Below, one piece after another: positions 35,881 to 46,924 of a stretch of 64,000 nt of DNA (its first letter is position 1; every line of letters begins with the position of its first letter). The DNA lies in NCBI GenBank assembly GCA_020002185.1, contig CM034544.1, positions 30,901,285 through 30,965,284 on the forward strand, read 5' to 3'. A program made the position numbers and the translations under genes. The notes beneath the pieces are model-generated. The model had not been told where the DNA came from and did not search any database. It saw only the letters and a program-made list of their open reading frames with translations. The stretch is from Paraescarpia echinospica (Eukaryota; Annelida; Polychaeta; Sabellida; Siboglinidae).

Positions 35881-37240
35881 AGCACAAGATCTCGAATGTC
35901 GTATGGTCTAGAGTGGTGTAGTGTAGTGTGATGAGGTGTGGTGAGGTGTATTGTGGTGTGGTGTGGTGAGGTGTAGTGTAATGTGGTGAGGTGTGGTGGG
36001 GTGTAGTGTAGTGTGGTGAGGTGTGGTGAGGTGTATTGTGGTGTGGTCTGGCGTAGTGTAGTGTGGTGAGGTGTGGTGAGGTGTGGTGAGGTGTATTGTG
36101 GTGTGGTGTGGTGTGATGTGGTGTGGTGTGGTGAGGTGTTGTGTAATGTGGTTAGGTGTGGTGGGGTGTAGTGTAGTGTGGTGAGGTGTGGTGATATGTA
36201 TTGTGGTGAGGTGTATTGTGGTGTGGTGAGGTGTTGTGTAATGTGGTGAGGTGTGGTGAGGTATAGTGTAGTGTGGTAAGGTGTGGTGGGGTGTAGTGTA
36301 ATGTGGTGTGGTGAGGTGTAGTGTAGTGTGGTGAGGTGTGGTGAGGTGTAGTGTAGTGTGGTGAGGTGTAGTGTAATGTGGTGAGGTGTGGTGAGGTGTA
36401 GTGTAGTGTGGTGAGGTGAGGTGTGGTGTAGTGTAGTGTAATGTGGTGAGGTGAGGTGTGGTGAGGTGAGGTGGTGTAGTGGTGAGGTGTGGTGAGGTGT
36501 AGTGTAGTGTGGTGAGGTGTAGTGTAGTGTGGTGAGGTGTGGTGTGGTGTAGTGTAGTGTGGTGTGGTGTGGGTGGTGTAGTGTAGTGTAATGTGGTGAG
36601 GTGTAGTGTAGTGTGGTGAGGTGTAGTGTAGTGTGGTGAGGTGTAGTGAAGTGTGGTGGTGAGGTGTAGTGTAGTGTAATGTGGTGAGGTGTAGTGTAGT
36701 GTGGTGAGGTGTAGTGTAGTGTAAGGTGTGGTGAGGTGTAGTGTAGTGTGGTGAGGTGTAGTGTAGTGTGGTGAGGTGTAGTGTAGTGTGGTGAGGTGTA
36801 GTGTAGTGTAATGTGGTGAGGTGTAGTGTAGTGTGGTGAGGTGTAGTGTAGTGTGGTGAGGTGTAGTGTAGTGTAATGTGGTGATGTGTAGTGTAGTGTG
36901 GTGAGGTGTAGTGTAGTGTGGTGAGGTGAGGTGTGGTGTAGTGTAGTGTAATGTGGTGAGGTGTGGTGAGGTGTAGTGTATTGTGGTGAGGTGTAGTGTA
37001 GTGTAGTGTGGTGAGGTGAGGTGTGGTGTAGTGTAGTGTAATGTGGTGAGGTGTGGTGAGGTGTAGTGTATTGTGGTGAGGTGTAGTGTAGTGTGGTGAG
37101 GTGTAGTGTAGTGTGTTGAGGTGAGGTGAGGTGTGGTGTGGTGAGGTGTAGTGTAGTGTGGTGAGGTGTAGTGTGGTGAGGTGAGGTGTAGTGTAGTGTG
37201 ATGAGGTGTAGTATAATGTGTGTGGTGTGGTGAGTTATTG
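35881..37240. repeat. Strand-asymmetric G/T/A minisatellite, 1.35 kb
   Basis: Built of gtgtagtgtag, gtgtggtgag and gaggtgtag pieces in irregular 5-base steps. The + strand is almost free of cytosine. The minus strand is open for 470 codons (His-Thr-Ser-Pro repeats), which is repeat translation. Confidence 0.96.
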
Positions 37241-38040
37241 ATTGCACGCTGTATCTACAACAACCAGACTACCATTATCAGCGGTTTGCAATGACCAGTT
37301 ACTCAGCTTATTTTCTTTATCAAACCATTGTCAACGCATATAAACTGGTAACAGCGTTGGCTCTGCTGCCTACCAGGATTCTATATATGGCATATTCTTC
37401 GTTATTCATTTAAGTTATGTATTATTCAATTCCGAAATAAAGCATTCGTTCATTCGTGTGATATAATGTTATGTGCAATGCAATAAATGTGTGTGTATAC
37501 ACAGAAGTTTAAAAATAAGAAGAAGAATAAATAAACAAATACAAAATCTTACTAAGATGGGGATTCGAACCAAATTGATTATCAGTGGATCGCCGTTTAT
37601 AACGACCAGGGTATCTCTTCGAAACAACCAATATGATCACCTATATTGTCAACAAAATTACAAATAAACGCAAAAGATTATGTGAAGGGACATACGTTTT
37701 CTGGTCCACCACAAAGGAATATATTCGGTGAAAAATACCAACAACAGAAAGTATGATAAATAATAGCCTACAGATATACACAAATCAATACATCGGGTAC
37801 AAATAAATATTTATTTTAGATGTGTTGTATAAAATAATGTTATAGTGCACGACACATTTATATAAAGACCTACCCCGATGGTAGTATGCATAACTATTTA
37901 TCCGTATGCGTGTTTAGTAAAACTGCCAACGATTGTGTCGTGTAAATTGTACCTGGACTGTACCCAATTCCCTACTACTGCGTTCAATGCTATTGTTAGG
38001 AAACAAATTCCTATATACCCATAACTCAGAATAAAGGTAA
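37241..38040. other. AT-rich spacer with a tRNA-like fragment
   Basis: On the minus strand about 37630-37560 contains tggtcgttataaacggcga, ctgataa and ggttcgaatcccc, the last being a B-box match. Stems do not pair well, so a decayed tRNA or SINE head is more likely than a gene. Nothing else recognised. Confidence 0.3.
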
Positions 38041-38370
38041 GTTCTCATATAGCGCAGTATCCAGTCCCCAGGACTGCTCAAAGCGCTTTACACTTTACGC
38101 ACTGGCAAACCTGTTCAATCGAACTCCATCTCGACGTCTCTGGGAAGCATTCAGCCACGCTGAAATTAATGCGCGTAGACTATTCGTACACAAATATCCA
38201 CCACTGTCTGTAGCCAGGTACTTGTTCATACAGCTGAGTGAACTGCAGCAATGTAGAGTTAACGGACTTACCCAAGGTTCGACACCGCCGCACAGGATTC
38301 AAACCCGAGTTCTCGGGTTCTCTCAGTCGAGAGTCCGAAGCTCTTATTACTGCACTACTGCGCTCCACAA
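38041..38370 (-). repeat. tRNA-derived SINE, copy 3 (most complete)
   Basis: The minus strand begins gtggagcgcagtagtgcagt (A-box-like) and has ggtttgaatcc (38305-38295), a full B-box match. A conserved middle follows (gggtaagtccgttaactcta, cagctgtatgaacaagtacc). The tail is aaagcgctttgagcagtcc, then ggatactgcgctatatgag. The tail resembles L2/CR1-type LINE ends, suggesting which machinery moves it. The head-middle-tail plan matches SINEs with conserved central domains known from molluscs and other animals. Confidence 0.8.
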
Positions 38371-39205
38371 ATCAGAAGAATCAATTTATTTGTTCTGCTT
38401 AGACACTCCTTTTGAAAACAATAATAAAACATAGATTATATGTGTATAATTTGTAATGTATTGCTCACGTATATGTATTTTCTACAATAGATTTCATCTA
38501 GACAGTTGTTGGCAGTTGCCAGTGTGCCGTTTAGTTCTACCCCTTTGGTAATTGTCAATGCCAGGTTATCGTTTTAGTATTACGCCGGCCAGAAAGGTCG
38601 CTTTGAAAGTGAGGCTGATGCGTAACGTAGCCACTAAAATGTTGTGTTCCTACGATTGTGTCCTCGTCTAATTCATGTCAACGTCAAACAGTTAGAACGT
38701 GACCAACAGTTATGTTTAAGTCGCATCGAAAAACAATTGTAAATCGGTCGTAATCAACAATAATATGGAAATGTCATATAAACGTAATAACTAGACGACA
38801 AAATAGCGTATTACAAAAATGCATTACCAATATTATGACAATAAATTAAAATTAGTTTATATACCTAATTATAACACAATATATGTAGACTGTTAATATT
38901 CTCGTCGCGATGGGTCAAGAGACTGGGCATTGCATCAGACGGTATTTGCATTGTTATCGCGTGCACTGACTTGGTCAGTGAGATCAATATCGCAGCGAGC
39001 TGTGAGCGTGCTGTTCTGTTGGAGTCGGTTCTCTGCAGTCTGTTGTTCGCTGCATGCGGTACAACTCCACAAGTGGACACGCCTGACTGTTTATGGAGCC
39101 AGGAACCAATTCTCTGCGGGAAGCTTATATCGATAGTGACGTTAGTACGTAACGACATCAGTGAAACAAGGCTGCGGCACGACGTTACGGTCAATGCGTA
39201 CTAAC
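38371..39205. other. Gene-free stretch
   Basis: Frames at 38865-39204 on both strands show no recognisable motifs. No tandem units or transposon ends identified. Confidence 0.4.
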
Positions 39206-39450
39206 AGGCTCCCACTCAGCTCCAGGTTCCCACTCAGCTCCAGGTTCCCACTCAGCTCCAGCTTCCCACTCAGCTACTACGGTTCCCGCTCAGCTCCATG
39301 GTTCCCACTCAGCTGCACGGTTCCCACTCAGCTTCACGGTTCCCACTCAGCTCCATGGTTCCCACTCAGCTCCAGGTTCCCACTCAGCTGCACGGTTCCC
39401 ACTCAGCTTCACGGTTCCCACTCAGCTCCATGGTTCCCACTCAGATGTCA
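39206..39450. repeat. 18-bp minisatellite at the broken edge of a LINE RT
   Basis: About 13 units of ggttcccactcagctcca with small changes (ctgcac, cttcac, atgg). It ends directly at the LINE segment encoding DVISGAPQGS, so the array grew in or next to reverse transcriptase coding sequence. Confidence 0.93.
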
Positions 39451-40160
39451 TCTCCGGAGCACCCCAAGGCAGTCCTTGGCTCTGTCCTTTTCTTGTTGTA
39501 TATTAATTACATTACCTATTCAATCAACTCAAATATCAGACTCTTCGCCGATGATTCGATCCGATACAGAGAAATCCAAACACCTGCAGACGATAACATC
39601 CTTCAAACAGACCTAAACAAACTAGACGACTGGACAGTCAAATTGCAAATGAACTTCAATATCTCAAAGTGTCACCTTCTCAGAATTACCCATAAACACA
39701 AACCAAGCCACTTCACCTACACCATCTCAAACCAACCAGTTTCCCAAGTCGATTCAGACCCCTATCTGGCATCACAATAGATTCTAAACTGTCGTGGCCA
39801 AAGCATATCCACACCACTGCATCTCATTCCGCTAGAACACTTGGCCTCCTTAAACGCTCTCTCCACGCTGCAACATCTAAAGTTAAGGAAACAGCCAGCA
39901 ATCTGTTAGTAAGACCAAAACTAGAATACGGAGCTGTAGCCTGGAATCTATATACACAAAATAACATCGATACCCTCAAAAAAAAAAAAATCGCAGCTAG
40001 ATTGACTTTAAATGACCACCGCCGCACAACAAGCGTAACCAGCCTCATAAACAAACTTGGTTGGCAGACTCTAGAAAGAAGACGATTACAACACCAACTT
40101 ACCTTCTTCTACAAAATAAAACACAACCTCCTGAACATTACCCTAGCATAACATCTGATA
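39440..40160 (+). pseudogene. Non-LTR reverse transcriptase fragment (Jockey/CR1-like)
   Basis: Plus-strand blocks in several frames: DVISGAPQGS, FLLYINYITYSINS, the active-site LFADDSIRYREIQTPADD, LQMNFNISKCHLLRITHK, ISNQPVSQVDSDPYL, then SARTLGLLKRSLHAATSKVK, LLVRPKLEYGAVAWN and HRRTTSVTSLINKLGWQTLE. These are the palm, thumb and C-terminal parts of APE-type LINE RTs. At least two frameshifts (near 39478 and 39765) and a poly-A run at 39979 break it. The N-terminal part is replaced by the minisatellite. Confidence 0.85.
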
Positions 40161-40789
40161 GCCCACGCTCCCGTACACGAAACATTGATCCCAATAAAAA
40201 ACATACAAATACATGCATGCATAAATGCATATGCATACTTATTCTATCATATAGTTATAAGAGCTTGGAATCTACTCCCCCTAGAAATAATAAGCCTGCC
40301 CACACTACACCCATTTCAATAACCTCTGAGTACCATCCACCTTGTCGCTCCAGCCCACCTTACCAGACTATAGATACAGACAAAAACTGTGTTTTTAATC
40401 TGCACAAATTATTGCACTTGGTTTACACAATTATTTGTTTTATTTTTATTGTTTAAACAATTTTTCAAATTCAGTTTCAGGCACCCTTCGCAATGCGCAC
40501 TGCACAACTCCTAGGTTAACCCCAGAAGGGGTTGTATGGAGAAACGACACCTAAGACTTAAGGGTGGACGACATGTAGTTGTTATCTACGTCAAGCAGTA
40601 GACGTGTCATCTCTGGAGTTCGGTGAGCCAGGTTGTGTTCGAACCAGACAGTCCGCATCCATAGCTCCGGAGAGGTCAATTCTCCTTTCCTCCGTTCCCG
40701 CCTTTAACTGGAAGATTAACGTAGCAGAATAAATGACAGTGGATCACTTAAATGTGCATAGACTAGACTTCGGTTAGTCATGCCCGTAT
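40161..40789. other. LINE 3' sequence or spacer
   Basis: Follows the RT fragment without any recognised coding sequence; may include its 3' UTR. Confidence 0.3.
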
Positions 40790-41065
40790 CAACCGCAGCT
40801 CCTACTTAGCGAATGGTAATGGTGGCCGCGCTTCTTTACTCCTTAGAATATGCTCCCTCTTAGTGTTAGATCAGTTGAAAATATTACAAAATTCCGTCGT
40901 CATTTAAAAACCGCTTATCCACCATAGCGCCTTAACCCATCTGTTGACAACTAGAATACTACTTATGGATTTTGTGAATGACCAATCCTTTTGTTTTGAT
41001 GCGCCTCTGAGCTTGGTTTCCAAGGATTAGGCGCAATAGAAGTTATCGTATCTTATCTTAATAAC
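40790..41065 (+). mobile_element. L2/CR1-like LINE 3' end fragment
   Basis: The segment gttagatcagttgaaaatat, then tccgtcgtcatttaaaaacc, encodes the usual end of these RTs (ENITKFRRHLKTAY). It finishes with ggcgcaatagaagttatcgt and a tctta repeat, a typical 3' tail. The same ending recurs at 51747-51880. Confidence 0.65.
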
Positions 41066-42041
41066 GTTCGGTGCTTTATAGTCATAGTCATATTTATTAA
41101 TTTCTAGAATTGAAAATATATTTAATCATATCACACCAAATTAAAACAAAATCAATCAAATGATTGTGCGTAGTGATATAAAAATATGATTGTTTTATGA
41201 GTAGTCATAGCTGTGTGGATCTAGCGTCAAGTGCAGCTTTGATTCGCAAAGCTGTGAACAGTCGCGAAACGATTTACGGAAAGTAACAACAGCCTCCAGT
41301 ATCACTTCAATATGCAAAGGTATTCAACGTAATACTTAAATTGTATGTATCCCTAAAAATTATTGCTTTTTGTATAATTGTGTTGTGATTGTGTTGGTGT
41401 GTTAGCCAATATAACGTACACATGATGTGAGACGAGTGACGAGATGGGATGATTGGTCGAGTGTTTGTGGTGCGAACGAGGAGCAAGACAGCGGAGAGTT
41501 TGCGGGGCTGCGTCCATATTTTTATAATCAAAAATTGACACCTATGAGAAGAGACATGAGTAAGGCAATCAGTAAAGTGTAAAAAGTAAAGAAAGGCAAC
41601 ACGCAGCGATACTAGGCTGAAATAAAGACAGTTTGGAATTTCATGATTGTAAACATATGGTGGACCGATGTCGGTTATAGCGTCAGAATAATACGGAGTG
41701 AACGTTGCAAGATGTAACACTCGAGACCCCAAGACAAATGTCACTGCATGAACACTGTCAAATCTCATACTATCTGTAATCACTATTTGGCCCAGAAAGC
41801 TGTTAATCCCAAGTATTGTATTTAATTATTTACATGATGGCGACCACATAGGCTGTCTGCTGGTACCATGATCAAAGCTCAATATTGTTGGTCATGCATG
41901 ACTTGTCTCTCACATGTGCATGAATATTGGATGTTATTGTCGTTACTATGTGACAGTGCCTCGCTGGATATACACCACACGTATCAGTGATCAGCAAACG
42001 TCCTCGAGTCCAACAGGCAAGACGCAAAAGAGTGAAACACA
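41066..42041. other. Upstream region of lectin gene 2
   Basis: AT-rich; a 158-codon minus-strand frame at 41307-41783 has no motif support. The last 50 bases share gagtccaacaggcaagac and gaaacacaatg-type phrases with the 5' side of gene 1, indicating shared 5' UTR. No clear core promoter. Confidence 0.4.
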
Positions 42042-42099
42042 ATGCACCGTCGAACGATCCGTGTTTTCCTACTGGCGATGTTGATCGGCAGCTCGAATG
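42042..42099 (+). CDS. Lectin gene 2, exon 1: signal peptide
   Basis: MHRRTIRVFLLAMLIGSSN, 19 residues with a basic start and a hydrophobic core, ending in phase 1 at gtatgt. It differs from the gene 1 signal by only a few residues and has identical exon length (58 bases). Nine more imperfect copies of its last 43 bases plus the donor follow immediately. Confidence 0.85.
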
Positions 42100-42594
42100 G
42101 TATGTTATGATCCGTGCTTTCATACTGACGATGTTGATCGGCAGCTCGAATGCTACGTTATGATACGTGCTTTCCTACTGACGATGTTGATCGGCAGCTC
42201 GAATGGTACGTTATGATACGTGCTTTCCTACTGACGATGTTGATCGGCAACTTGAATGGTATGTTATGGTCCGTGCTTTCCTACTGACGATGCTGACGAT
42301 GTTGATCGGCAGCTCGAATGGTATGTTTTGATCCCTGCTTTCCTGCTGACGATGTTGATCAGCAGCACGAATGGTATGTTATGATCCGTGCTTTCCTACT
42401 GACGATGGTGATCGGCAGCGGGAATGGTATGTTATGATCCATGCTTTCCTACATGCGATGCTGATCGGCAGTTCGAATGGTATGTTATGATCCGTGCTTT
42501 CTCACTGGCGATGCTGATCGGCAGCTCGAATGGTATGTTATGATTCGTGCTTTTTTACTGACGATGTTGATCGGCAGCTCGAATGGTATTTATG

Positions 42595-42595
<1 letters not shown>
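42057..42595 (+). repeat. 53-bp array made of signal-exon end plus splice donor, 10 copies
   Basis: The unit is the last 43 bases of the signal exon (tttcctactgacgatgttga, then tcggcagctcgaatg) plus the first ten intron bases (gtatgttatg). The gaatg landmark recurs at 42095, 42148, 42201, 42254, 42316, 42369, 42422, 42475, 42528 and 42581. The spacing is 53 bases, except one of 62 caused by an extra tgacgatgc. Most copies keep g|gtatgt. Copy 2 (gctacg) and copy 10 (gtattt) have lost it; copy 3 is gtacgt. Confidence 0.93.
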
Positions 42596-42693
<98 letters not shown>

Positions 42694-42706
42694 CTCTCTC
42701 GTTGTG
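42593..42706. repeat. (CT)n microsatellite after the 53-bp array
   Basis: About 110 bases of ct with a few interruptions near the right end. Ser-Leu and Arg-Glu frames are repeat translation. Confidence 0.97.
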
Positions 42707-42949
42707 TCTCTGTATCCCATGTATGTTACACATGCGTTTCCTACACAAATTTCATAGTAAAAGAGTCGATTACGATAGTGCATACCTCTAGACCAATGTT
42801 GGCCATTTTTACCTAATTAGCCTATTAAATCTCTGGAAAAAGTATGTAGGTTTAACTTCTGTACAAACGAACTAGCACTTCATGATAGACTTGACTTAAT
42901 CAGTGTGAGTCAAGTTATGAGAAACAGTCGAACTCGGGTGAAGTGGCAC

Positions 42950-43135
42950 CGGCCATCACGATGACGATGGCGATGACATCGATGATGAAAAAGATGATAA
43001 CGATTGTGGTGATTATTTGCATAATCACTATGATACTAATGCCTATGATTGTATTATGGTGAAGGTGATGATCAGTGTTATGTTGATGGTGGTGGTGATG
43101 GGTATGGTGATGATGATTATTATGCAACGTCAGTT
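42950..43135. repeat. GAT/GGT-rich low-complexity tract
   Basis: Imperfect gatgatg, gatggtggtg and atgatgatt units. The minus-strand His-rich frame is repeat translation. Confidence 0.7.
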
Positions 43136-44579
43136 GTACAGAAACGAATCCAAATGTTTGCAAAAACCTACACCTGTTTAGCAGTTTATATATATAGAAA
43201 TCAATCGATGTACTTCATTTGAATATAAGAGAGGTCACAATGTTATGGCCTGTCGATGAATTATTCATCTCACCTAATGGAAGCTGTATTATTCATAATT
43301 GTATTGCAGCGGCGAGTTGTGTTTGTGGGTAAAGGAACATTACTAGATCAGGGGCGGGGCACAATATTTACTTTCAAAATGTATCCTTCGTCTAATGTTC
43401 AATTATAGCATATTAATTATTTTGAATATATTAATTTTAATATTATGAAACTTTTAAAGCGCTACAGAACCAAGAATGCAACCATAAAGTACGTATATTT
43501 AAACTATGGGCACATTTTATCAAGTTTTAGCCCTGTCACATTTAAGTTAAAAAAAAGCCGTTAGCCAATATCAATGATTATCGCTCACTTTCGCCGGTCG
43601 GCAATGTTTAGTTTTCTAAATGTTTTCCTTTGTACCAGTTACACTGCTAAATGATTAAGTTACAAAATATGCTGCCTGTGGGTTTTTTCTATTAACCCTT
43701 TAGATGATCATTGATCTTTTATATTATTACAATAAAACGGTATTTAAATGGAATCACGGTGCAGTCGAGTTGTGAACCGATTTACTAAGCAATTACATTG
43801 CAGTCAGTTTCTGCCTGTCTAAGACTACGGCTAAGAGAATTAAAAAAATATAAATAGGCTCAATTTAGTGCCCCGGTTCAACGTTTTCTAATTAAATAAT
43901 TAGGCTTTATTGCTAAAAGTTAGACTCTACTATCCTTATAAATGTAATTTAGTTTTTGACTTACGCGTTAACCTTAAGCTTAGCTCTGAGCTTAACATTC
44001 CTTACTATTTATTATCTAAATGATATATATAATTATATATAATAAATTATTACAAATTAACTATTACAATCTGCATTTCTTTGTTGATTAGACAAATAAA
44101 ATAAATTTGTGAATTACTGTTGTGACTTGTTAAGTTGGTTTGTAACATTTCGGTATATTAATAGTTGTCTGCTATTTGTGGCACAAGGTTATATATGCCA
44201 CTATTCAACATATACCGAATGTTTGTTCCAGTTATCAATATAGATGTAGGTTTTGTTTGACATATTTCAATTGAATGCGATTTTGTCTATAATAATGATG
44301 TCGCCCTTATCCCTACTGAGTGTTTTCTTCTTGTCCAGTTCATTTGCTGTAAGAGACAATGGCTTTTCTATATGCAAACCATTAAGTTTTGATATTTTTT
44401 ATATACTATTTCCCGATTGCATTATGATACATCGTTCAGTCTCAAATTTGCACAGCTTGCCATGTCTCCATCTTTGTTACAATCGCAAACTGTTGCGACC
44501 TGGAGATCAACTAACCATATTACCGATATCAAATAGATCATGTGTGTGTTGGACATAAGTTTAAACGGTCGCTGCAGGA
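43136..44579. other. AT-rich intron sequence, no gene
   Basis: No recognised element. A 101-codon frame at 44253-44558 lacks motifs. Confidence 0.4.
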
Positions 44580-46815
44580 TGTGAGAGTGAAGAGAGGGGT
44601 TGATGCTGCTTCTGATCACCGCAACACTCAAGCTCCATCTTAAGAGACATACAGCACAGGGCAGCAGCAGAATAACATGTTACAACATAGATCTACTGAA
44701 AGACATGGGGACGACAGAAACGTACCGGATCAGCCTCTGGAACAGATACCAGGTGCTGCAAGAACTATACGATAGCAACACTGAACTAGAAACGATGTGG
44801 CAACAAGCCAAGCAGATGTGGACTAGGGTTTGTGAAGAGACAGTAGGCAGAAAGAAAACACAGCACAAAGACTGGATGACAGCTGACACATTACTCAAGC
44901 TACAAGTGCGAAAGGAAAAGAAGGCGAGACTGAACAGCAGAAAAACTAGAGCAACGAAAGCAGAAGCCCAAGCACAGTACACACAGGCTCAGAAGGAGGT
45001 AAAGAAAAGTATCATAAGAGACAAGAGAAGCTTGGTGGACAACCTGGCAACACAGACAGAGGAGACAGCAACAAAAAGAAACATGAAAGATCTATATAAC
45101 ATAACAAAGAAGCTGGCAGGCAAGTATCAGCAAAGGGACAAACCATTTAAAGACAAGCAAGGAAAAACCCTCACCACGGTAGACGACCAACTAAAGAGAT
45201 GGGTGAAGCACTTCACAGAACTATTAAATAATAAATAAATACAGTCCACGTGATCCCCCAGTCATCCCCCAGTCATCCCCCAGTCATCCTCCATCACAGA
45301 CAGGTCTACCCTTGAACTAAGATAAACCAAGCAGAACAGAAATCAAGAACGTTATCAAGAAACTGAAGAACGGAAAAGCAGCAGGGCCGGATGAAATACC
45401 AGCAGAAGCGATAAAGGCAGATATTAACACATCCACAATATTGCACAGCCTCTTCGTGAAAGTCTGGAAACACGAATGAGTTCCAGAGGAATGTAGAAAA
45501 GGACTTGTAATTTAGCTTCCCAAGAAAGGAGATCTCAGAGAATGCAAGACCTATAGAGGAGTAATGTTACTATCAGTCCCGGGAAAGGTGCTGAACAGAG
45601 TGATATTAGAGAGGATGAAATAAGCAGTGGATGCAAAGCACCGAGAACACCAAGCAGGTTTCCGACAGGATAGATCTTGCAGAGATTATATCGCTACTCT
45701 GCGTAGAACAATCGCTGGAATTGACATACACTGGTAAGTGTATGTCAATTTCATTGACTATGAGAAAGTATTTGACAGCGAGGACAGACAGACACTCTGG
45801 AATCTGATGAGACACTACGGCATTCCAAAAAAGGTAATCTCCGTGATCCAGATCACCTACCAAGGGATGGCATGCCATGCAGTTGTTGCATGGAAGACGA
45901 CTATCAGATAGGTTTGAAGTAAAGACAGGTGTTCGGTAAGGATGCTTGCTGTCGCCTTTCTTTTTCATCTTCATGGTCGACAGGATTATGAGGACCACCA
46001 CGGACGGGAGACGAAATGGCATACAGTGGACACCATGGACTCAGTTGGAGGACTTGGACTTTGCTGATGATCTGGTATTACTATCACACACCCACAAACT
46101 GATGCAGGACAAAATTACATTCTTGGAAGCAACATCAGCAAATACAGGTCTGAAGATGAACAGAAGCAAAACCAAGATCATGAAAATATACAGTAGGCAC
46201 GATTACCCAATTATAGCAGGCGGAGAGCCCCTGGCGGAAGTGGATTCCTTTAACTACTTAGGGAGTGTGATAAACAAACAAGGTGATACAGAGGCAGATG
46301 TTGCAGCAAGAGTGGGTAAGGCACGGACAGCATTCCTGATACTAAAAAACATCTGAAATTCCACAGAAATAAAAAACACAAAAAAATCTGGATTTTTAAC
46401 TCAAATGTAAAATCAGTATTGTTGTATGGCTCTGAAACATGGAGAATGACAAAAACAACACTAGGCCTAATCCAGACTTTCCTTATCCGATGTCTGCGAT
46501 GAATTCTACGCATACAATGGCAAGACAAAATCAGAAACAAGAAGCTATGGGAAAGGACTAGCCAAGAACCCGTCGCCAAGCAGAGGAGAACGTGGGGTTG
46601 GATTGGACACACCACGAGAAAGTCAACAACAAACATCTCAAGACCGTCTCTGACGTGGAATCCTCAATGAAAAAGAAGGCAAGGAATGCCAAAAAACACC
46701 TGGCAAAGAAATACGGCTGCAGAAGTACAAAGGAGTGACTACACCTGGACAAAAATTAAGAAGATCGCCCAAAGTCGTGTGCGCTGGAGAGTCGTTGTCG
46801 TTAGTAAATACAGAC
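44580..46815 (+). pseudogene. Degenerate RTE-clade LINE (SR2-like)
   Basis: An open 212-codon stretch (44600-45238) holds the region between endonuclease and RT (WQQAKQMWTRVCEETVGRKK, DLYNITKKLAGK). RT blocks then follow with stops: KKLKNGKAAGPDEIPAEAIK, PKKGDLRECKTYRGVMLLS, EHQAGFRQDRSCRDYIATLR, YVNFIDYEKVFDSEDRQTL. In another frame come LEDLDFADDLVLLSHTHK (active site), FNYLGSVINKQGDTEADVAA and RVGKARTAFLILKNI. The element ends with TWTKIKKIAQSRVRWRVVV (to about 46800), the typical RTE C-terminus. At least four stops and two frameshifts. A perfect 13-base hairpin with a 4-base loop lies at 45720-45749 inside the motif A region. Clade from memory of the schistosome SR2 family. Confidence 0.83.
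45247..45294. repeat. Short CCCCCAGTCATC tandem repeat
   Basis: Three to four copies of a 12-base unit within the dead RTE-like element. Confidence 0.8.
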
Positions 46816-46924
46816 AGCCTGCTCCATCACTACCGAAACATGACCCACTATACAATCTCTGTGTTATATGTTTTCTAATTATTTTAAGGATAAAATTAGC
46901 CTTATTCATTCTTCATTTCCGAAC

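Noticed and set aside
35835..37247. 470-codon His/Thr/Ser frame
   Set aside because: Pure low-complexity readthrough of the G/T/A tract.
37560..37640. tRNA-Ile-like gene with a ctgataa loop
   Set aside because: Anticodon and T stems have mismatches; a decayed tRNA or SINE head is likelier.
38295..38370. Functional tRNA gene
   Set aside because: The B-box is good, but the cloverleaf does not form and the sequence continues into a SINE body shared with two other copies.
41307..41783. 158-codon minus-strand frame before lectin gene 2
   Set aside because: No motifs, biased composition, overlaps the probable promoter side of the lectin.
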